Shown here one piece after another: positions 1 through 10,023 of a DNA stretch of 64,000 bases. The stretch covers positions 186,001-250,000 of the forward strand of contig NZ_JABBNT010000002.1 in assembly GCF_012926505.1 (NCBI RefSeq), read 5' to 3'. The stretch comes from Pacificispira spongiicola. GTDB lineage: Bacteria > Pseudomonadota > Alphaproteobacteria > UBA8366 > Aestuariispiraceae. Position numbers and translations under genes: made by a program. Each line of letters opens with the position of its first letter. Within the stretch, counting starts at the first letter, position 1. The notes under the pieces are model-generated. The model had not been told where the DNA came from and searched no databases. It was given only the letters and a program-made list of their open reading frames with translations.

Positions 1-118
1 CACCGGTCATTGCCGGCTCCCCGTTCCTAACGTTTTTCTGTCTTGCCCGACCCTAGCGTGAAAAAGGGGCCGATTGCCAGATACTAGACGGCGGCCCCGG
101 CCGTTTACCCGCGCCAGT

Positions 119-634
119 TTACCCGCGACGGGCAACCGGCTTTGCCGTCGGCACCCATTTGCGCAGGATACGGCCGTCCTGGGTCTTCACCTGACTGTCG
201 GCGGACGGCTTTTTGGTAAAGTGATCGACGATGGCGTTAAACGGGATAACGGTTCCGGGTTCCTTACGCCAGGCCCGGCGATAGACGTCGCTATGCGCCA
301 TCATGCGGTTCAGATATTCCGCCGAATGGTGCCCGTATTTCCGCCAGATTCGATGCAGGAAATTCTCTGCCTCCGGCACCATCTTGTTAATCGCGATGGG
401 CGGGCGGCTGTCTTCGAATATGTGAAAGACGGTCGGTTCCGTGGGGCCGGTTTCTTCGGCGATAAAAACGGCGGGCATCAGCATCCGGCCATGGGTCTCG
501 GCGGCATAAAGCGCTTGGGCGATCCACAGCAGGCGCTGAAGCTTCTGCGCCGGGACGTGCAAATCCTCCCGCCGTCCCTGATCGAAGAACCACAGGGCCA
601 CATCCAAGGTCGATTTTACCACCGGTACCGTCAT
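119..634 (-). CDS. Panacea (DUF4065/SocA-like) domain protein
   Basis: This 171-residue soluble protein has no signal peptide or membrane segment. Its N-terminal half carries the pattern DVALWFFDQ...PAQKLQRLLWIAQ...YAAETHGR, which I recognise as the Panacea/DUF4065 fold seen in SocA-type and phage GepA-type proteins. Members of the family serve as antitoxins or proteolytic adaptors, but many chromosomal copies such as this one have no assigned role. No partner toxin gene is visible in the 118 bases to its left, and the following gene is divergent. The basic C-terminus (about residues 140-171) looks disordered. The function stays unassigned; the family call is from pattern memory only. Confidence 0.7.
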   Translation of the reverse strand: MTVPVVKSTLDVALWFFDQGRREDLHVPAQKLQRLLWIAQALYAAETHGRMLMPAVFIAEETGPTEPTVFHIFEDSRPPIAINKMVPEAENFLHRIWRKYGHHSAEYLNRMMAHSDVYRRAWRKEPGTVIPFNAIVDHFTKKPSADSQVKTQDGRILRKWVPTAKPVARRG

Positions 635-763
635 ATCCGAACTCTATCCCTTGATTTGCAATGCGCGCTATCCTTGGTATAGCAAAGCCAATGCCAAATT
701 ACAGGTTCGGGGACCGGTGTCCCCTTGCTTAACCAAACGCACACCAGACACGGGAGGCTTTCC

Positions 764-1474
764 ATGGACATGCAGGGCGAATACCGGATTCCGGCGAAAC
801 GCGAAACGGTCTGGGAGGCGCTGAACGATCCCGAGGTCCTGAAAGCCTGCATTCCCGGCTGCCAGGAACTGACGCGGACGGAAGACGGCGGTTTCGAAGC
901 CAGCGTGAAGGCGAAGGTCGGACCGGTCAGCGCGACGTTTAAAGGCGCGGTGCGGCTGGAAAACGTCAATCCGCCCGAAAGCTACACCATCGCCGGTGAA
1001 GGCAAAGGCGGCGCGGCGGGTTTCGCCAAGGGCGGCGCCGATGTGAAGCTGACCGAAGACGGCGATGAAACGATCCTGAATTATGAAGTGAAGGCCCAGG
1101 TCGGCGGCAAGCTGGCCCAGATCGGCGCGCGTCTGGTCGATTCCACGGCGAAGAAATACGCGACCGACTTCTTCGCGACCTTCGCGGAGATCGTGCAGTC
1201 CCGCGCGGGCGGTGCCCAGACGGAAGACCAGACGGAACAAGCAGCGCCAGAACCGTCAGCGGCAGCCCCTACCCCGGCGCCGGAAAGCGGAGTGGAACCG
1301 GCCCCGGTAGAAGCACCGGCGGCAAACGAAGACAAAATCCGCGAGGACGCCACCCGCGCGGCGACGGAGGCCGCCCGCAAAACCGGCGCGAAACGCAAAG
1401 GGTTTTCCCCGACCTACTGGATCATCATTCTGATCATCGCACTGCTGGGGCTGACCCTGATCTTCAACGGTTGA
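764..1474 (+). CDS. coxG: CoxG-like SRPBCC protein with C-terminal membrane anchor
   Basis: The start at 764 is chosen because GGGAGG lies 6 bases upstream; the reading frame is open further upstream but without a comparable site. The 236-residue product has an SRPBCC/CoxG domain (about 1-145, with ...LNDPEVLKACIPGCQEL), a Pro/Ala/Glu-rich linker (about 150-205) and one C-terminal transmembrane helix (about 215-234). CoxG proteins are reported to recruit the CO-dehydrogenase type molybdoenzyme to the cytoplasmic membrane, probably coupling it to quinone. It is the first gene of the coxG-S-L-M run, 180 bp before coxS. The domain fits the family well; the electron-transfer role is inferred from the family. 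Confidence 0.88.
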   Translation: MDMQGEYRIPAKRETVWEALNDPEVLKACIPGCQELTRTEDGGFEASVKAKVGPVSATFKGAVRLENVNPPESYTIAGEGKGGAAGFAKGGADVKLTEDGDETILNYEVKAQVGGKLAQIGARLVDSTAKKYATDFFATFAEIVQSRAGGAQTEDQTEQAAPEPSAAAPTPAPESGVEPAPVEAPAANEDKIREDATRAATEAARKTGAKRKGFSPTYWIIILIIALLGLTLIFNG

Positions 1475-1654
1475 CGGTCTGCACCGTCGGATTGAAGACG
1501 TTTCCGGCGGCGCTTTCATACAGCTTTAACGATATTCCCTCTCACCGCCCCTTGACCGCGATAGGCAGCGGTCGCAAACTCTCTGCCAAGCGCGTTCCAT
1601 TGAGGATGCGGCGCGGCTCGATCCGGAGCCGGAACACATAGGGAGGAATACCGC

Positions 1655-2143
<489 letters not shown>

Positions 2144-2275
2144 CCGCCCGATTTCACCGCCCAGCGTAACCGCTTGGACTTACCGTCGACAGTACGGCCA
2201 TAGGGCCGCCCGCGCGGGACCGACATAAAAACAACGGCAGTGCGCGGTTCAGGGATTTCATCTGGGAGAAACGCC

Positions 2276-4651
2276 ATGAGTGCCACCGGAATCGGCGCCT
2301 CAGTAAAACGGAAGGAAGATTTCCGCTTTCTGACTGGGCGCGGCAACTACACCGACGATATCAATCAACCGGGCCAGACCTACGCCTATATCCTGCGCAG
2401 CAGCCATGCGCATGCGAAGATCAAGAAGATCGACACCGCCGACGCGAAATCCGCGCCGGGCGTGCTGGCCATCTTCACCGGCGAGGATATGCAGGTCGGC
2501 TCCCTGCCCTGCGGCTGGGCCGTCAACAACAAGGACGGCAGCCCGATGAACGAACCGCCGCACCCGCCGCTGGCGCAAGGCAAGGTTCGCTATGTCGGCG
2601 ATCAGATCGCCGTCGTCATCGCCGAAACCTATGCCCAGGCAAAAGATGCCGCCGAACGTATTGTCCTGGACCTGGAAGAACTGCCCGCCGTAACGACGGT
2701 CGATGCCGCCATCGCACCGGGCGCGCCGCTGGTTCACGACGACCTTGCGCCAGGCAATATGTGCTACGACTGGGAAATCGGTGACGAGGCGGAAACCGAC
2801 GCGGCATTCAAGGGAGCCGCGCATGTCGTTTCCATCGACGTCACCAACAACCGCCTTGTCCCCAATGCGATGGAACCGCGTGCGGCCATCGGCGACTACA
2901 ACAAGGGAACGGGCGAATATACGCTCTACACCACCAGCCAGAACCCGCATGTGATCCGGCTGCTGATGGGGGCCTTCGTCCTGCAACTGCCGGAACACAA
3001 GCTGCGCGTCGTCGCGCCGGATGTCGGCGGCGGTTTCGGCTCCAAGATTTATCACTATGCGGAAGAAGCCATCGTCACCTGGGCGTCGGAAAAGGTCCGC
3101 CGCCCGATCAAATGGACGGCGGAACGGTCCGAAAGCTTCGTTTCGGACGCGCATGGCCGCGACCATGTCACCCATGCCGATCTGGCGTTGGACGCGTCGG
3201 GTAAGTTCCTGGGACTGAAGGTCTATACCAAGGCCAATCTGGGCGCCTATCTGTCGACCTTCTCCACATGCGTGCCGACCTATCTCTACGCCACGCTGTT
3301 GGCCGGGGTCTACACGACGCCCAAGGTCTATGCGAATGTGAAGTCGATCTTCACCAACACGGTGCCGGTCGACGCCTATCGCGGCGCGGGCCGCCCGGAA
3401 GCCACCTATCTTCTGGAACGCCTCGTCTCCAAGGCGGCGCGCGAACTGGGCATGGATCAGGTGGAAATCCGCCGCAAGAACTTCATCCCGGCGGACGCCT
3501 TCCCCTACCAGACGCCGGTCGCCCTGCAATATGACAGCGGCGACTATGAAGCGACCTTGAAGAAAGCCATGGAACTGGCCGACTGGAACGGTTTCGCCGC
3601 TCGCAAGGCGGAAGCCGCCGGTCGCGGAAAACTTCGGGGCATCGGCATTTCGACCTATTTGGAAGCCTGCGGCATCGCGCCGTCGGCGGTGGTCGGGTCG
3701 CTGGGCGCCCGTGCGGGCCTGTTCGAATCCGCCAATGTCCGCGTGCATCCGACCGGATCGGTGTCGATCTATACCGGGTCGCACAGCCACGGTCAGGGGC
3801 ACGAGACGACCTTCGCGCAATTGGTGTCCGAAACCTTGGGTATCCCGATCGAAAACGTGAATATCGATCACGGCGATACCAACCGCATCGCCTTCGGCAT
3901 GGGGACCTACGGCTCGCGGTCGCTCGCGGTCGGCGGGGAAGCCATCATGAAGGCGCTGGGCAAGGTCGTGGACAAGGCCAGCAAGATCGCCGCCCATCTG
4001 ATGGAAGCATCGGCGGAAGACGTGGAATTCAAGGACGGCAAGTTCACCGTTGCCGGGACCGACAAGGAAGTCGATTTCGGCACGGTCGCGCTGACGGCCT
4101 ACGTTCCGCACAACTACCCGCACGAAACGCTGGAGCCGGGTCTGGAGGAAAACGCCTTCTACGATCCGATGAACTTCACCTATCCGGGCGGGTGTCATAT
4201 CTGCGAGGTCGAAATCGATCCCGATACCGGCGTTACCAAGGTCGTCAATATGACGGCGGTGGACGATGTCGGACGGGTCATCAACCCGATGATTGTGGAA
4301 GGCCAGATTCACGGTGGTCTCGCCCAAGGCATCGGGCAAGCCCTGCTGGAAAACTGCGAATACGACGAAAACGGCCAGCTTCTGTCCGGCTCCTTCATGG
4401 ATTACTGCATGCCCAGGGCCGATAACTTCCCGGGCTTCCAGGCGACGACGGAAAGCACGCTGTGCGCCCATAATTCGCTGGGGGTGAAAGGCTGCGGGGA
4501 AGTTGGGGCCATCGGCTCGCCGCCCGCCGTCATCAATGCCGTGCTGGACGCGTTGGCGGATAAGGGGGTGACCGACATCTCCATGCCCGCGACGTCGCAT
4601 AAGGTCTGGCAAGCCATCCAGAACGCCCAGATGCCCGCGGCCGCCGAGTAA
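2276..4651 (+). CDS. coxL: Form II aerobic CO-dehydrogenase-like large (molybdenum) subunit
   Basis: The 791-residue product is the catalytic Mo-MCD subunit of the xanthine oxidase family. The active-site loop reads AYRGAGR (residues 367-373), the form II signature, not the AYXCSFR loop that carries the Cu-binding cysteine in true form I CO dehydrogenases. GGGFGSK and QGHET pterin-contact motifs are present, and the conserved catalytic Glu is E742 in [13 protein letters not shown]. The start at 2276 follows GGGAG; an upstream GTG at 2240 in frame is less likely. Form II enzymes have been linked to CO oxidation in some bacteria, but for many the substrate is unknown, so CO should not be assumed. 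It lies between the small and medium subunit genes. Confidence 0.93.
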   Translation: MSATGIGASVKRKEDFRFLTGRGNYTDDINQPGQTYAYILRSSHAHAKIKKIDTADAKSAPGVLAIFTGEDMQVGSLPCGWAVNNKDGSPMNEPPHPPLAQGKVRYVGDQIAVVIAETYAQAKDAAERIVLDLEELPAVTTVDAAIAPGAPLVHDDLAPGNMCYDWEIGDEAETDAAFKGAAHVVSIDVTNNRLVPNAMEPRAAIGDYNKGTGEYTLYTTSQNPHVIRLLMGAFVLQLPEHKLRVVAPDVGGGFGSKIYHYAEEAIVTWASEKVRRPIKWTAERSESFVSDAHGRDHVTHADLALDASGKFLGLKVYTKANLGAYLSTFSTCVPTYLYATLLAGVYTTPKVYANVKSIFTNTVPVDAYRGAGRPEATYLLERLVSKAARELGMDQVEIRRKNFIPADAFPYQTPVALQYDSGDYEATLKKAMELADWNGFAARKAEAAGRGKLRGIGISTYLEACGIAPSAVVGSLGARAGLFESANVRVHPTGSVSIYTGSHSHGQGHETTFAQLVSETLGIPIENVNIDHGDTNRIAFGMGTYGSRSLAVGGEAIMKALGKVVDKASKIAAHLMEASAEDVEFKDGKFTVAGTDKEVDFGTVALTAYVPHNYPHETLEPGLEENAFYDPMNFTYPGGCHICEVEIDPDTGVTKVVNMTAVDDVGRVINPMIVEGQIHGGLAQGIGQALLENCEYDENGQLLSGSFMDYCMPRADNFPGFQATTESTLCAHNSLGVKGCGEVGAIGSPPAVINAVLDALADKGVTDISMPATSHKVWQAIQNAQMPAAAE

Positions 4652-4681
4652 CGGTACGCGAGAAAGAAAAGGAAGAAACAG

Positions 4682-5470
4682 ATGTACGACTTTTCCTTCC
4701 AATCCCCGGCCAGCGCCGCCGACGCGGCAAGCGCCCTCGGCGCGGCGGAGGACGGCAAGATCCTGGCCGGAGGTCAGACCTTGCTGCCGACCATGAAGCA
4801 GCGTTTGGCGATGCCCAGCGACCTGATCTCCCTGAAGGGATGCCGGGATCTCGTCGGGATTTCATCCGACGGGTCGACGCTGACCATCGGGGCCATGACT
4901 ACCCACGGCGCGGTCGCCGCCTCGACGGAGGTCGCGAAGGCGATCCCCGCCCTGTCGGCGCTTGCCGGTGGCATCGGCGATCCGCAGGTCCGCAATCGCG
5001 GCACGCTCGGTGGGTCCCTGGCCAATAACGACCCGGCGGCGGATTATCCGGCGGCAGTTCTGGGCTTGGGCGCGACCGTGGTCACGACCAAACGGGAAAT
5101 CGCGGCGGACGACTATTTCCAAGGCATGTTCGAAACGGCCTTGGACGATGACGAGATCATCACCGCCGTTCGCTTCCCGATTCCGCAGGCCGCCGGTTAT
5201 GCCAAATTCGACAACCCGGCCTCCCGTTATGCGCTTGTCGGCGTCTTCGTTGCCAAGACCGCCGCCGGACCGCGCGTCGCGGTGACCGGTGCGGGTCAGG
5301 GCGGCGTGTTCCGGGCATCCGATATCGAAGGCCAAATCGCATCCGGGCAGGAACCGAACAGCGCCTCCATCGATGAAGGCGAGTTGAACGGCGATATCCA
5401 TGCCTCCCCGGCCTATCGGAAACACCTGATCGGCGTCATGGCCAAACGCGCCTTGGCGTCCGCCGGATAA
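4682..5470 (+). CDS. coxM: Molybdenum hydroxylase medium (FAD) subunit, CoxM-like
   Basis: The 262-residue product carries the two FAD pyrophosphate-binding loops of the family: AGGQTLLP (29-36) and TIGAMTTH (68-75), followed by the CO_deh_flav_C domain in the last third. It accepts electrons from the CoxS clusters. The gene begins 30 bp after coxL with GGAAG upstream, and is therefore in one transcript with it. The length is slightly short for CoxM (usually near 280-290) but both conserved loops are intact. A hairpin with a T-rich tail follows, so the structural gene unit probably ends here. Confidence 0.93.
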   Translation: MYDFSFQSPASAADAASALGAAEDGKILAGGQTLLPTMKQRLAMPSDLISLKGCRDLVGISSDGSTLTIGAMTTHGAVAASTEVAKAIPALSALAGGIGDPQVRNRGTLGGSLANNDPAADYPAAVLGLGATVVTTKREIAADDYFQGMFETALDDDEIITAVRFPIPQAAGYAKFDNPASRYALVGVFVAKTAAGPRVAVTGAGQGGVFRASDIEGQIASGQEPNSASIDEGELNGDIHASPAYRKHLIGVMAKRALASAG

Positions 5471-5496
5471 ATCCCGGCAACAGCCTCACTCCTTTA

Positions 5497-5536
5497 AGGG
5501 CCTCGCTTCCGAAACGGTGGCGGGGCCCCTTTCTTT
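5497..5536 (+). terminator. Probable rho-independent terminator after coxM
   Basis: AAGGGCCTCGC pairs imperfectly with GCGGGGCCCCTT across a 13-base loop and is followed by TTTCTTTT. The stem has a one-base bulge, so folding should be checked. Its place, 27 bp after the coxM stop, supports the end of the coxGSLM transcript. Confidence 0.55.
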
Positions 5537-5590
5537 TCGGCACACTGTCCTGAATGAAGACGGGAAATCGGCGGGGAAATCGGCGGGACG

Positions 5591-6418
5591 ATGGGGCGGT
5601 CCAGAACAATTCGGACAATTCAGGCGGCTTTTTGCGCCGCCACAGCTCTGTCAGTACAAGGCAACGCCGTTGCCCAAACCGCCGATTTGGACACGTTGAC
5701 GCTGACCTGCGCCGAACGGACGGCCACACCGGAAGATCGGATCGCCGCCTGCACCCGCCTGATTGACGAAGCCTTCCTGACGGAATTGTCGGACTATGCC
5801 ACGGCCCACCTGAACCGTGCGGACGCTCTGGCCGCCCAAGGTCGCCCCACGGACGCCTTGGGCGATCTTGACACCGCATTGGACTACGATCCCTATTTCT
5901 ATGCGGCCTATATCCTGCGGGGGGATACCTTATTGAAAATTGGGGAACGCTATCGCGCGATCTCGGACTTCACCGTCGCGGCGGGCCTGAACCCGCTCTC
6001 GTCGGAACCTTATGCGAAACGCGGGATCGCCCTTTACGCCCATAAGGAATACGTCCAGGCCATTGCCGATCTGGAAACCGCGCTGGGATACGATCCTGCG
6101 AATGAAGACGCCCGAACGACACTGGCCTGGATATTATCCACCGCCCCGGATCCCGCGTTGCGCGACGGCATGCGCGCCCTGGACCTTTTATCCGAACGGA
6201 CCGCCATTTCCTCCGCCGACCAACTGATCCAGGCCGCCGCCCTGGCAGAGGCTGGACGGACCGAAGACGCCCTCGCCCTCTATCGGGATCTGGCAGGGCA
6301 CAGCGACCGGATACCGGACTATCTGCGGGCACTGGGATATGACCCCGGCGACGATTTCGATGCGGCCCTGCGCGCCTGCCTGGATGCCGGTTGCCGGATC
6401 GGCGCACCGTCGGAATGA
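5591..6418 (+). CDS. Exported tetratricopeptide-repeat protein
   Basis: The 275-residue product has a Sec-type signal at the N-terminus (basic MGRSRTIRT start, hydrophobic stretch, cut probably after NAVAQ near residue 29). It then has a CxxxxATPEDRIAACTRLID start typical of periplasmic TPR proteins and at least three TPR units (about residues 75-175, with ALGDLDTALDYDP, AISDFTVAAGLNP and AIADLETALGYDP endings). Two Cys pairs may form disulfides. The stop overlaps the start of ydbH (ATGA), implying translational coupling and a shared role in the envelope. No specific function is assignable. Confidence 0.82.
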   Translation: MGRSRTIRTIQAAFCAATALSVQGNAVAQTADLDTLTLTCAERTATPEDRIAACTRLIDEAFLTELSDYATAHLNRADALAAQGRPTDALGDLDTALDYDPYFYAAYILRGDTLLKIGERYRAISDFTVAAGLNPLSSEPYAKRGIALYAHKEYVQAIADLETALGYDPANEDARTTLAWILSTAPDPALRDGMRALDLLSERTAISSADQLIQAAALAEAGRTEDALALYRDLAGHSDRIPDYLRALGYDPGDDFDAALRACLDAGCRIGAPSE

Positions 6419-9264
6419 CAATGTCCGACTTGAGCGCAAACACGCGACTGGTGGAGCCTGAACTGCCGCCACCGGATCGGTCCTACTTGTGGATCGGTGC
6501 GGTTCAACATGTCGCGGCCTTTCTGGCCGTCATGATCTTCCTGGCCGGTCTGGCATGGGCGACCCGCATCCCGTTGACGAATGCGCTTCTCCCCCCGATC
6601 GCGTCGACTCTGATCGACCAACCGGTGACCCTGACCGTTTCCAGTCTCAACGCCGACCGGATCGAAATTGCGGACCTGTCCGTGCAGAATGGCCCGGCGG
6701 CGGATCGCCTCATCCTGACGCGGCGGGACGACCGGCTTGATTCCGTAACCGTGGAAGGGTTGACGGCGCATGTCGTTGTCGCGCCGGACGGGACCGTTTC
6801 GCTTCCCGGCCTTGAAAATCTGCTCAATGGAAAGTCGGACGACACAGCACAAACTCTCGCCGTCCCGTTTTCCGCGCTGACATTGTCGGATATCGATATC
6901 CTGGCGGACACGCCCGTCGGTCGGGACCGTGTGACCGGCAATATCCGGGTGGCGTTCCAGGCTGCGCCGGACCTGTTTCCGTTGACCGCCGCCATCGGAC
7001 TGGAAGCATCCGACAGCGACAGCGCGATCAGCTTCGATATCGGCCTGGCGGGCGATCGGCTTTCGGCCCAGGGCGCGGTTGATCTGTCCCTATCTCATTG
7101 GGGACGCTTCCTGCCCGGCGTCACGGCGATCGATGGACGCGCCACCGGCTCGGTAGATTTCGAAGGCCTGCTCCCGCAGGAAATCGCCACGCCGGACAGT
7201 CTGCTCGCCGCCTTGACCGGTCAGGCGGATGTCACCTGGACAGGCATAACCCTGTCCCTTCGCGACATGCCCGACATTGCGGTACAACCGGGGAGCGCCA
7301 CGTTGTCCCTGGGCGGCGGGCAAGCGGTTGTCGACCGCCTGACCGGGATGGAGGCCCGCGCGGACGGTTTGCCCGCAAACATTCGAAATCTATTGCCCGA
7401 CGCCTTCGCGGACTTCGCGGACAGTGCGGTGCAAGTCGCGTTTTCCGGGCACTCGGATATCCCCGTCGCCGTGTTCCGTCCCAATACGGCAGGCGGCTGG
7501 GGAATTGCCCTGAACGGCACCCTCGACGGAAGTGTCGGGCCGATCGCCGTGTCAGTCACACCCAGCCGCATCGACCTGGACAGGACCGGAAACGCGACCG
7601 CGCTATCGATCGACTCCGCCAGTCTGGATGCGATCCGGGGGCTGTCCCTGCCGCGCGACGTCGAACTGCATCTGACGCTCGGTTCCGGCGATATCGATCT
7701 GACGACGCAATCCGCCTTACCGGACCTGACATTCCCCTATCAATTGGAAGCGGTATTGCATGGTGACGTCATAAAGCCGATCTGGGTCCGCACGGCCGAG
7801 TTGGAGGCTGCCGGAACTCTGTCCCTGTCGGGGGAGCGGATCGATATCGCATTCGACCCCGGTACATCGGCCCGGATCGACGGTCTGACCGGAACAGGCG
7901 ATATCCGCTTGTCGCCGCGTCTGCGGGTCGATATCGCAGGCCGCGACCCGGCGCGGCTGAGCTTTGCCACCGACGATCCCGTTGGAACGATGAGTCTGAC
8001 CGCATCCGCCCGTTTGGGGGAAACCAGTGTCGCCCTGCCGAACGGCGGTCCGGCCCTGGCCATATCGCGTCATCCGGTATCCCTGAACTACAGCCCAGAC
8101 GGCATCGTCCTGGCGGCGGGACCGGCGGATATCCGGGACCTGAAAACCGGCGTATCCCTGACCCGCGCTGCCATTCGGGTCGAGGAATCGCAAGGGATCG
8201 GCACCTTGTCCCTTTCCGGATCGGGTATCGCCGTTCAGGGCGATCCGGTATTGCCGGGCCGCGTGACCGCCCAATTCGCCTTCGACAGGGACGGATCGCT
8301 GTCCGGTCCCGCCACCTTGGCGGATGGCCGGGTGCATATCGCCGTCGACCGGCGGGACGGTGTCCTGGCGGTAGAAACCGATCCGATCGCCTTCGGCCCC
8401 GGCGGTTTGACCTATGCCGACATCCTGCCTCAGGCGATGCGCGACGATTTGGGCATCGCCCCGACGATTTCCGGCATTGTTACCGCCGCCTACCGGTCGG
8501 ACGGCGACTTGCAACTGACCCTCAACGATTTGGGCATCGGCCTGCCCGAAGCAACCGTGTCGCGGTTGAACGGAACACTGGCCTTCCAGGCAGACAGTCT
8601 GCCCGCGACGCGCGGGTCGCAATCCCTAAAGGGGTCGCTGATCCTTCCGGGATTGGGCACCCTGCCCATGACCGGCCGTTTCAGCGTTGCACCGGACGGC
8701 ACCGCGTCTATCGACACATTCACCCTGGCGCTTTTTTCCGGTGAATTGGCGCTGGTCGGCGGCCGGTTCGACCCGGCGGGCCCATCGCTGGACGGGACGG
8801 TGCGGGTTCGGCGCATGGACCTGTCCCAGTCCCTCGCCGCGCTATCGGTCCAGGGCGTGTCCGGGACCGGCATGGTTTCCGGCGCGATCCCGATCCATGT
8901 CAGCGCCAATGACGCGGTCATCAAAGCCGGTACGCTGGCCGCGGAAGGGGATGGCGCCCTTTCCATCGACAACGATACCGTCAATCAGGCCCTCGCCAGC
9001 GATCAGCAAGCGGTCCAATTGCTGGTCGATGTCCTGAAGGATTTCCAGTATGACGAATTGGGGGCGGAATTGGACCTGCCACCGAACGGCGACGGGCGGA
9101 TCGGGCTAAGGTTGAGCGGTAGGAACCCCGCCGTTCTGGATGGACACCCATTCAAATTGAATGTGAATATTGAAAGCGATTTCCATAATTTATTCGATAT
9201 ACTTAAACAAATACTTTCGCTTTCCGGGAAACTGGCCCGCTCATTCGGGCAAAATTCCCCTTAA
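6415..9264 (+). CDS. ydbH: YdbH-family AsmA-like intermembrane protein
   Basis: The 949-residue product has one N-terminal membrane helix (about residues 25-47, VAAFLAVMIFLAGLAWATRI) and a very long beta-rich periplasmic part with repeated Asp/Gly/Leu/Ser-rich strands, as in AsmA/TamB/YdbH proteins that form a groove for lipid transfer to the outer membrane. The ATG at 6415 overlaps the TPR gene stop; ATG 6421 is an alternative. The family call rests strongly on the context: the next two genes are YnbE- and YdbL-like, the same set and order as in Escherichia coli. E. coli YdbH is a little shorter (near 880 residues). Confidence 0.85.
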   Translation: MTMSDLSANTRLVEPELPPPDRSYLWIGAVQHVAAFLAVMIFLAGLAWATRIPLTNALLPPIASTLIDQPVTLTVSSLNADRIEIADLSVQNGPAADRLILTRRDDRLDSVTVEGLTAHVVVAPDGTVSLPGLENLLNGKSDDTAQTLAVPFSALTLSDIDILADTPVGRDRVTGNIRVAFQAAPDLFPLTAAIGLEASDSDSAISFDIGLAGDRLSAQGAVDLSLSHWGRFLPGVTAIDGRATGSVDFEGLLPQEIATPDSLLAALTGQADVTWTGITLSLRDMPDIAVQPGSATLSLGGGQAVVDRLTGMEARADGLPANIRNLLPDAFADFADSAVQVAFSGHSDIPVAVFRPNTAGGWGIALNGTLDGSVGPIAVSVTPSRIDLDRTGNATALSIDSASLDAIRGLSLPRDVELHLTLGSGDIDLTTQSALPDLTFPYQLEAVLHGDVIKPIWVRTAELEAAGTLSLSGERIDIAFDPGTSARIDGLTGTGDIRLSPRLRVDIAGRDPARLSFATDDPVGTMSLTASARLGETSVALPNGGPALAISRHPVSLNYSPDGIVLAAGPADIRDLKTGVSLTRAAIRVEESQGIGTLSLSGSGIAVQGDPVLPGRVTAQFAFDRDGSLSGPATLADGRVHIAVDRRDGVLAVETDPIAFGPGGLTYADILPQAMRDDLGIAPTISGIVTAAYRSDGDLQLTLNDLGIGLPEATVSRLNGTLAFQADSLPATRGSQSLKGSLILPGLGTLPMTGRFSVAPDGTASIDTFTLALFSGELALVGGRFDPAGPSLDGTVRVRRMDLSQSLAALSVQGVSGTGMVSGAIPIHVSANDAVIKAGTLAAEGDGALSIDNDTVNQALASDQQAVQLLVDVLKDFQYDELGAELDLPPNGDGRIGLRLSGRNPAVLDGHPFKLNVNIESDFHNLFDILKQILSLSGKLARSFGQNSP

Positions 9265-9329
9265 GTCGCCCTTTTCGCGCCACCATTTCCCCCCTAAACT
9301 GATCGCATCGAAACAAGAGGATAGACACG

Positions 9330-9533
9330 GTGCACAATCCGGCACGGAGTTTCCTGATATTGGCCTTCGCGGGCGGGTTGCTGGCAGCGTTGGGCGCCTG
9401 CACGCCGACCGTGAAGGTGGAAACCCCGCAGGAACCGATCACCATCAATCTGAACGTGAAGCTGGACGCCGATGTGCGCCTGCGGCTTATTGAAGAGGCC
9501 AAGGATGATGTCGAAGATAATCCGATTTTCTAA
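9330..9533 (+). CDS. ynbE: YnbE-family outer-membrane lipoprotein
   Basis: The 67-residue product begins with GTG after AAGAGG and has a lipoprotein signal ending in LGAC (lipobox Cys near residue 25). The mature part, TPTVKVETPQEPITINLNVKLD, is the conserved YnbE pattern. In E. coli YnbE interacts with the C-terminus of YdbH and helps it bridge the inner and outer membranes. Its 3' end overlaps ydbL by 29 bases. Confidence 0.9.
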   Translation: MHNPARSFLILAFAGGLLAALGACTPTVKVETPQEPITINLNVKLDADVRLRLIEEAKDDVEDNPIF

Positions 9534-9903
9534 CTCTGGCCGATTTTCCAGTCCGGGCCGATTTTCCCGCACCCGCCGCGCCTTTCTGGCCCTCGCCGCC
9601 CTGTTCACCGTGTCGGTGACGGGCCTTCCGGCCATGGCCGCGGATTCGCTGGACGGTCCGCGATCCGCGGGGATCGTCGGGGAACGCTTCGACGGGTATG
9701 CCGTTGTTCGGGACGGCGCCGACAGTTCCGTTCAATCCCTTGTCCAGACGATCAATGCCAAGCGACAGGCTTATTATCAGGCCAAGGCGGCGGAACAGAA
9801 CGTCGATATCATGACCATTCAGGAAGTCTACGCGAAGGCGATCTTCGACAAGGCGCCGAAGGGCTGGTGGTTCCTGACCCCATCCGGCTGGACCCAGAAG
9901 TAA
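9505..9903 (+). CDS. ydbL: YdbL/DUF1318 periplasmic protein
   Basis: The 132-residue product (start 9505 or 9508, both after GAAGAGG inside ynbE) has an N-terminal signal with a twin-arginine-like RTRRAFLALAAL segment and probable cleavage after AMA. The mature part has the DUF1318 features GIVGERFDGYA, VNxKRQAYYQ-like helix and the C-terminal W-W-rich PKGWWFLTPSGWTQK. YdbL has been proposed to act as a chaperone-like factor that keeps YdbH-YnbE multimerisation in check. It closes the four-gene envelope cluster. Confidence 0.88.
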   Translation: MMSKIIRFSNSGRFSSPGRFSRTRRAFLALAALFTVSVTGLPAMAADSLDGPRSAGIVGERFDGYAVVRDGADSSVQSLVQTINAKRQAYYQAKAAEQNVDIMTIQEVYAKAIFDKAPKGWWFLTPSGWTQK

Positions 9904-10023
9904 GCCCCGTCCCCACCTGTTTCTCCTGACCGATAGGCCGACAGGCGGGTTGAGGGCAGCCCGCCGACTGCTATATCGTCATGGGCGTATCGCCATAATC
10001 ATAACAGGTTTCGGGGAGATTCC

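Noticed and set aside
2276-4651. Calling CoxL a form I (true CO-oxidising, Cu-containing) dehydrogenase
   Set aside because: The active-site loop is AYRGAGR and lacks the Cys of AYXCSFR.
2300-4702. An 800-codon open frame on the minus strand opposite coxL
   Set aside because: It is a shadow of coxL with low-complexity Arg/Gly/His composition and no recognisable motif.
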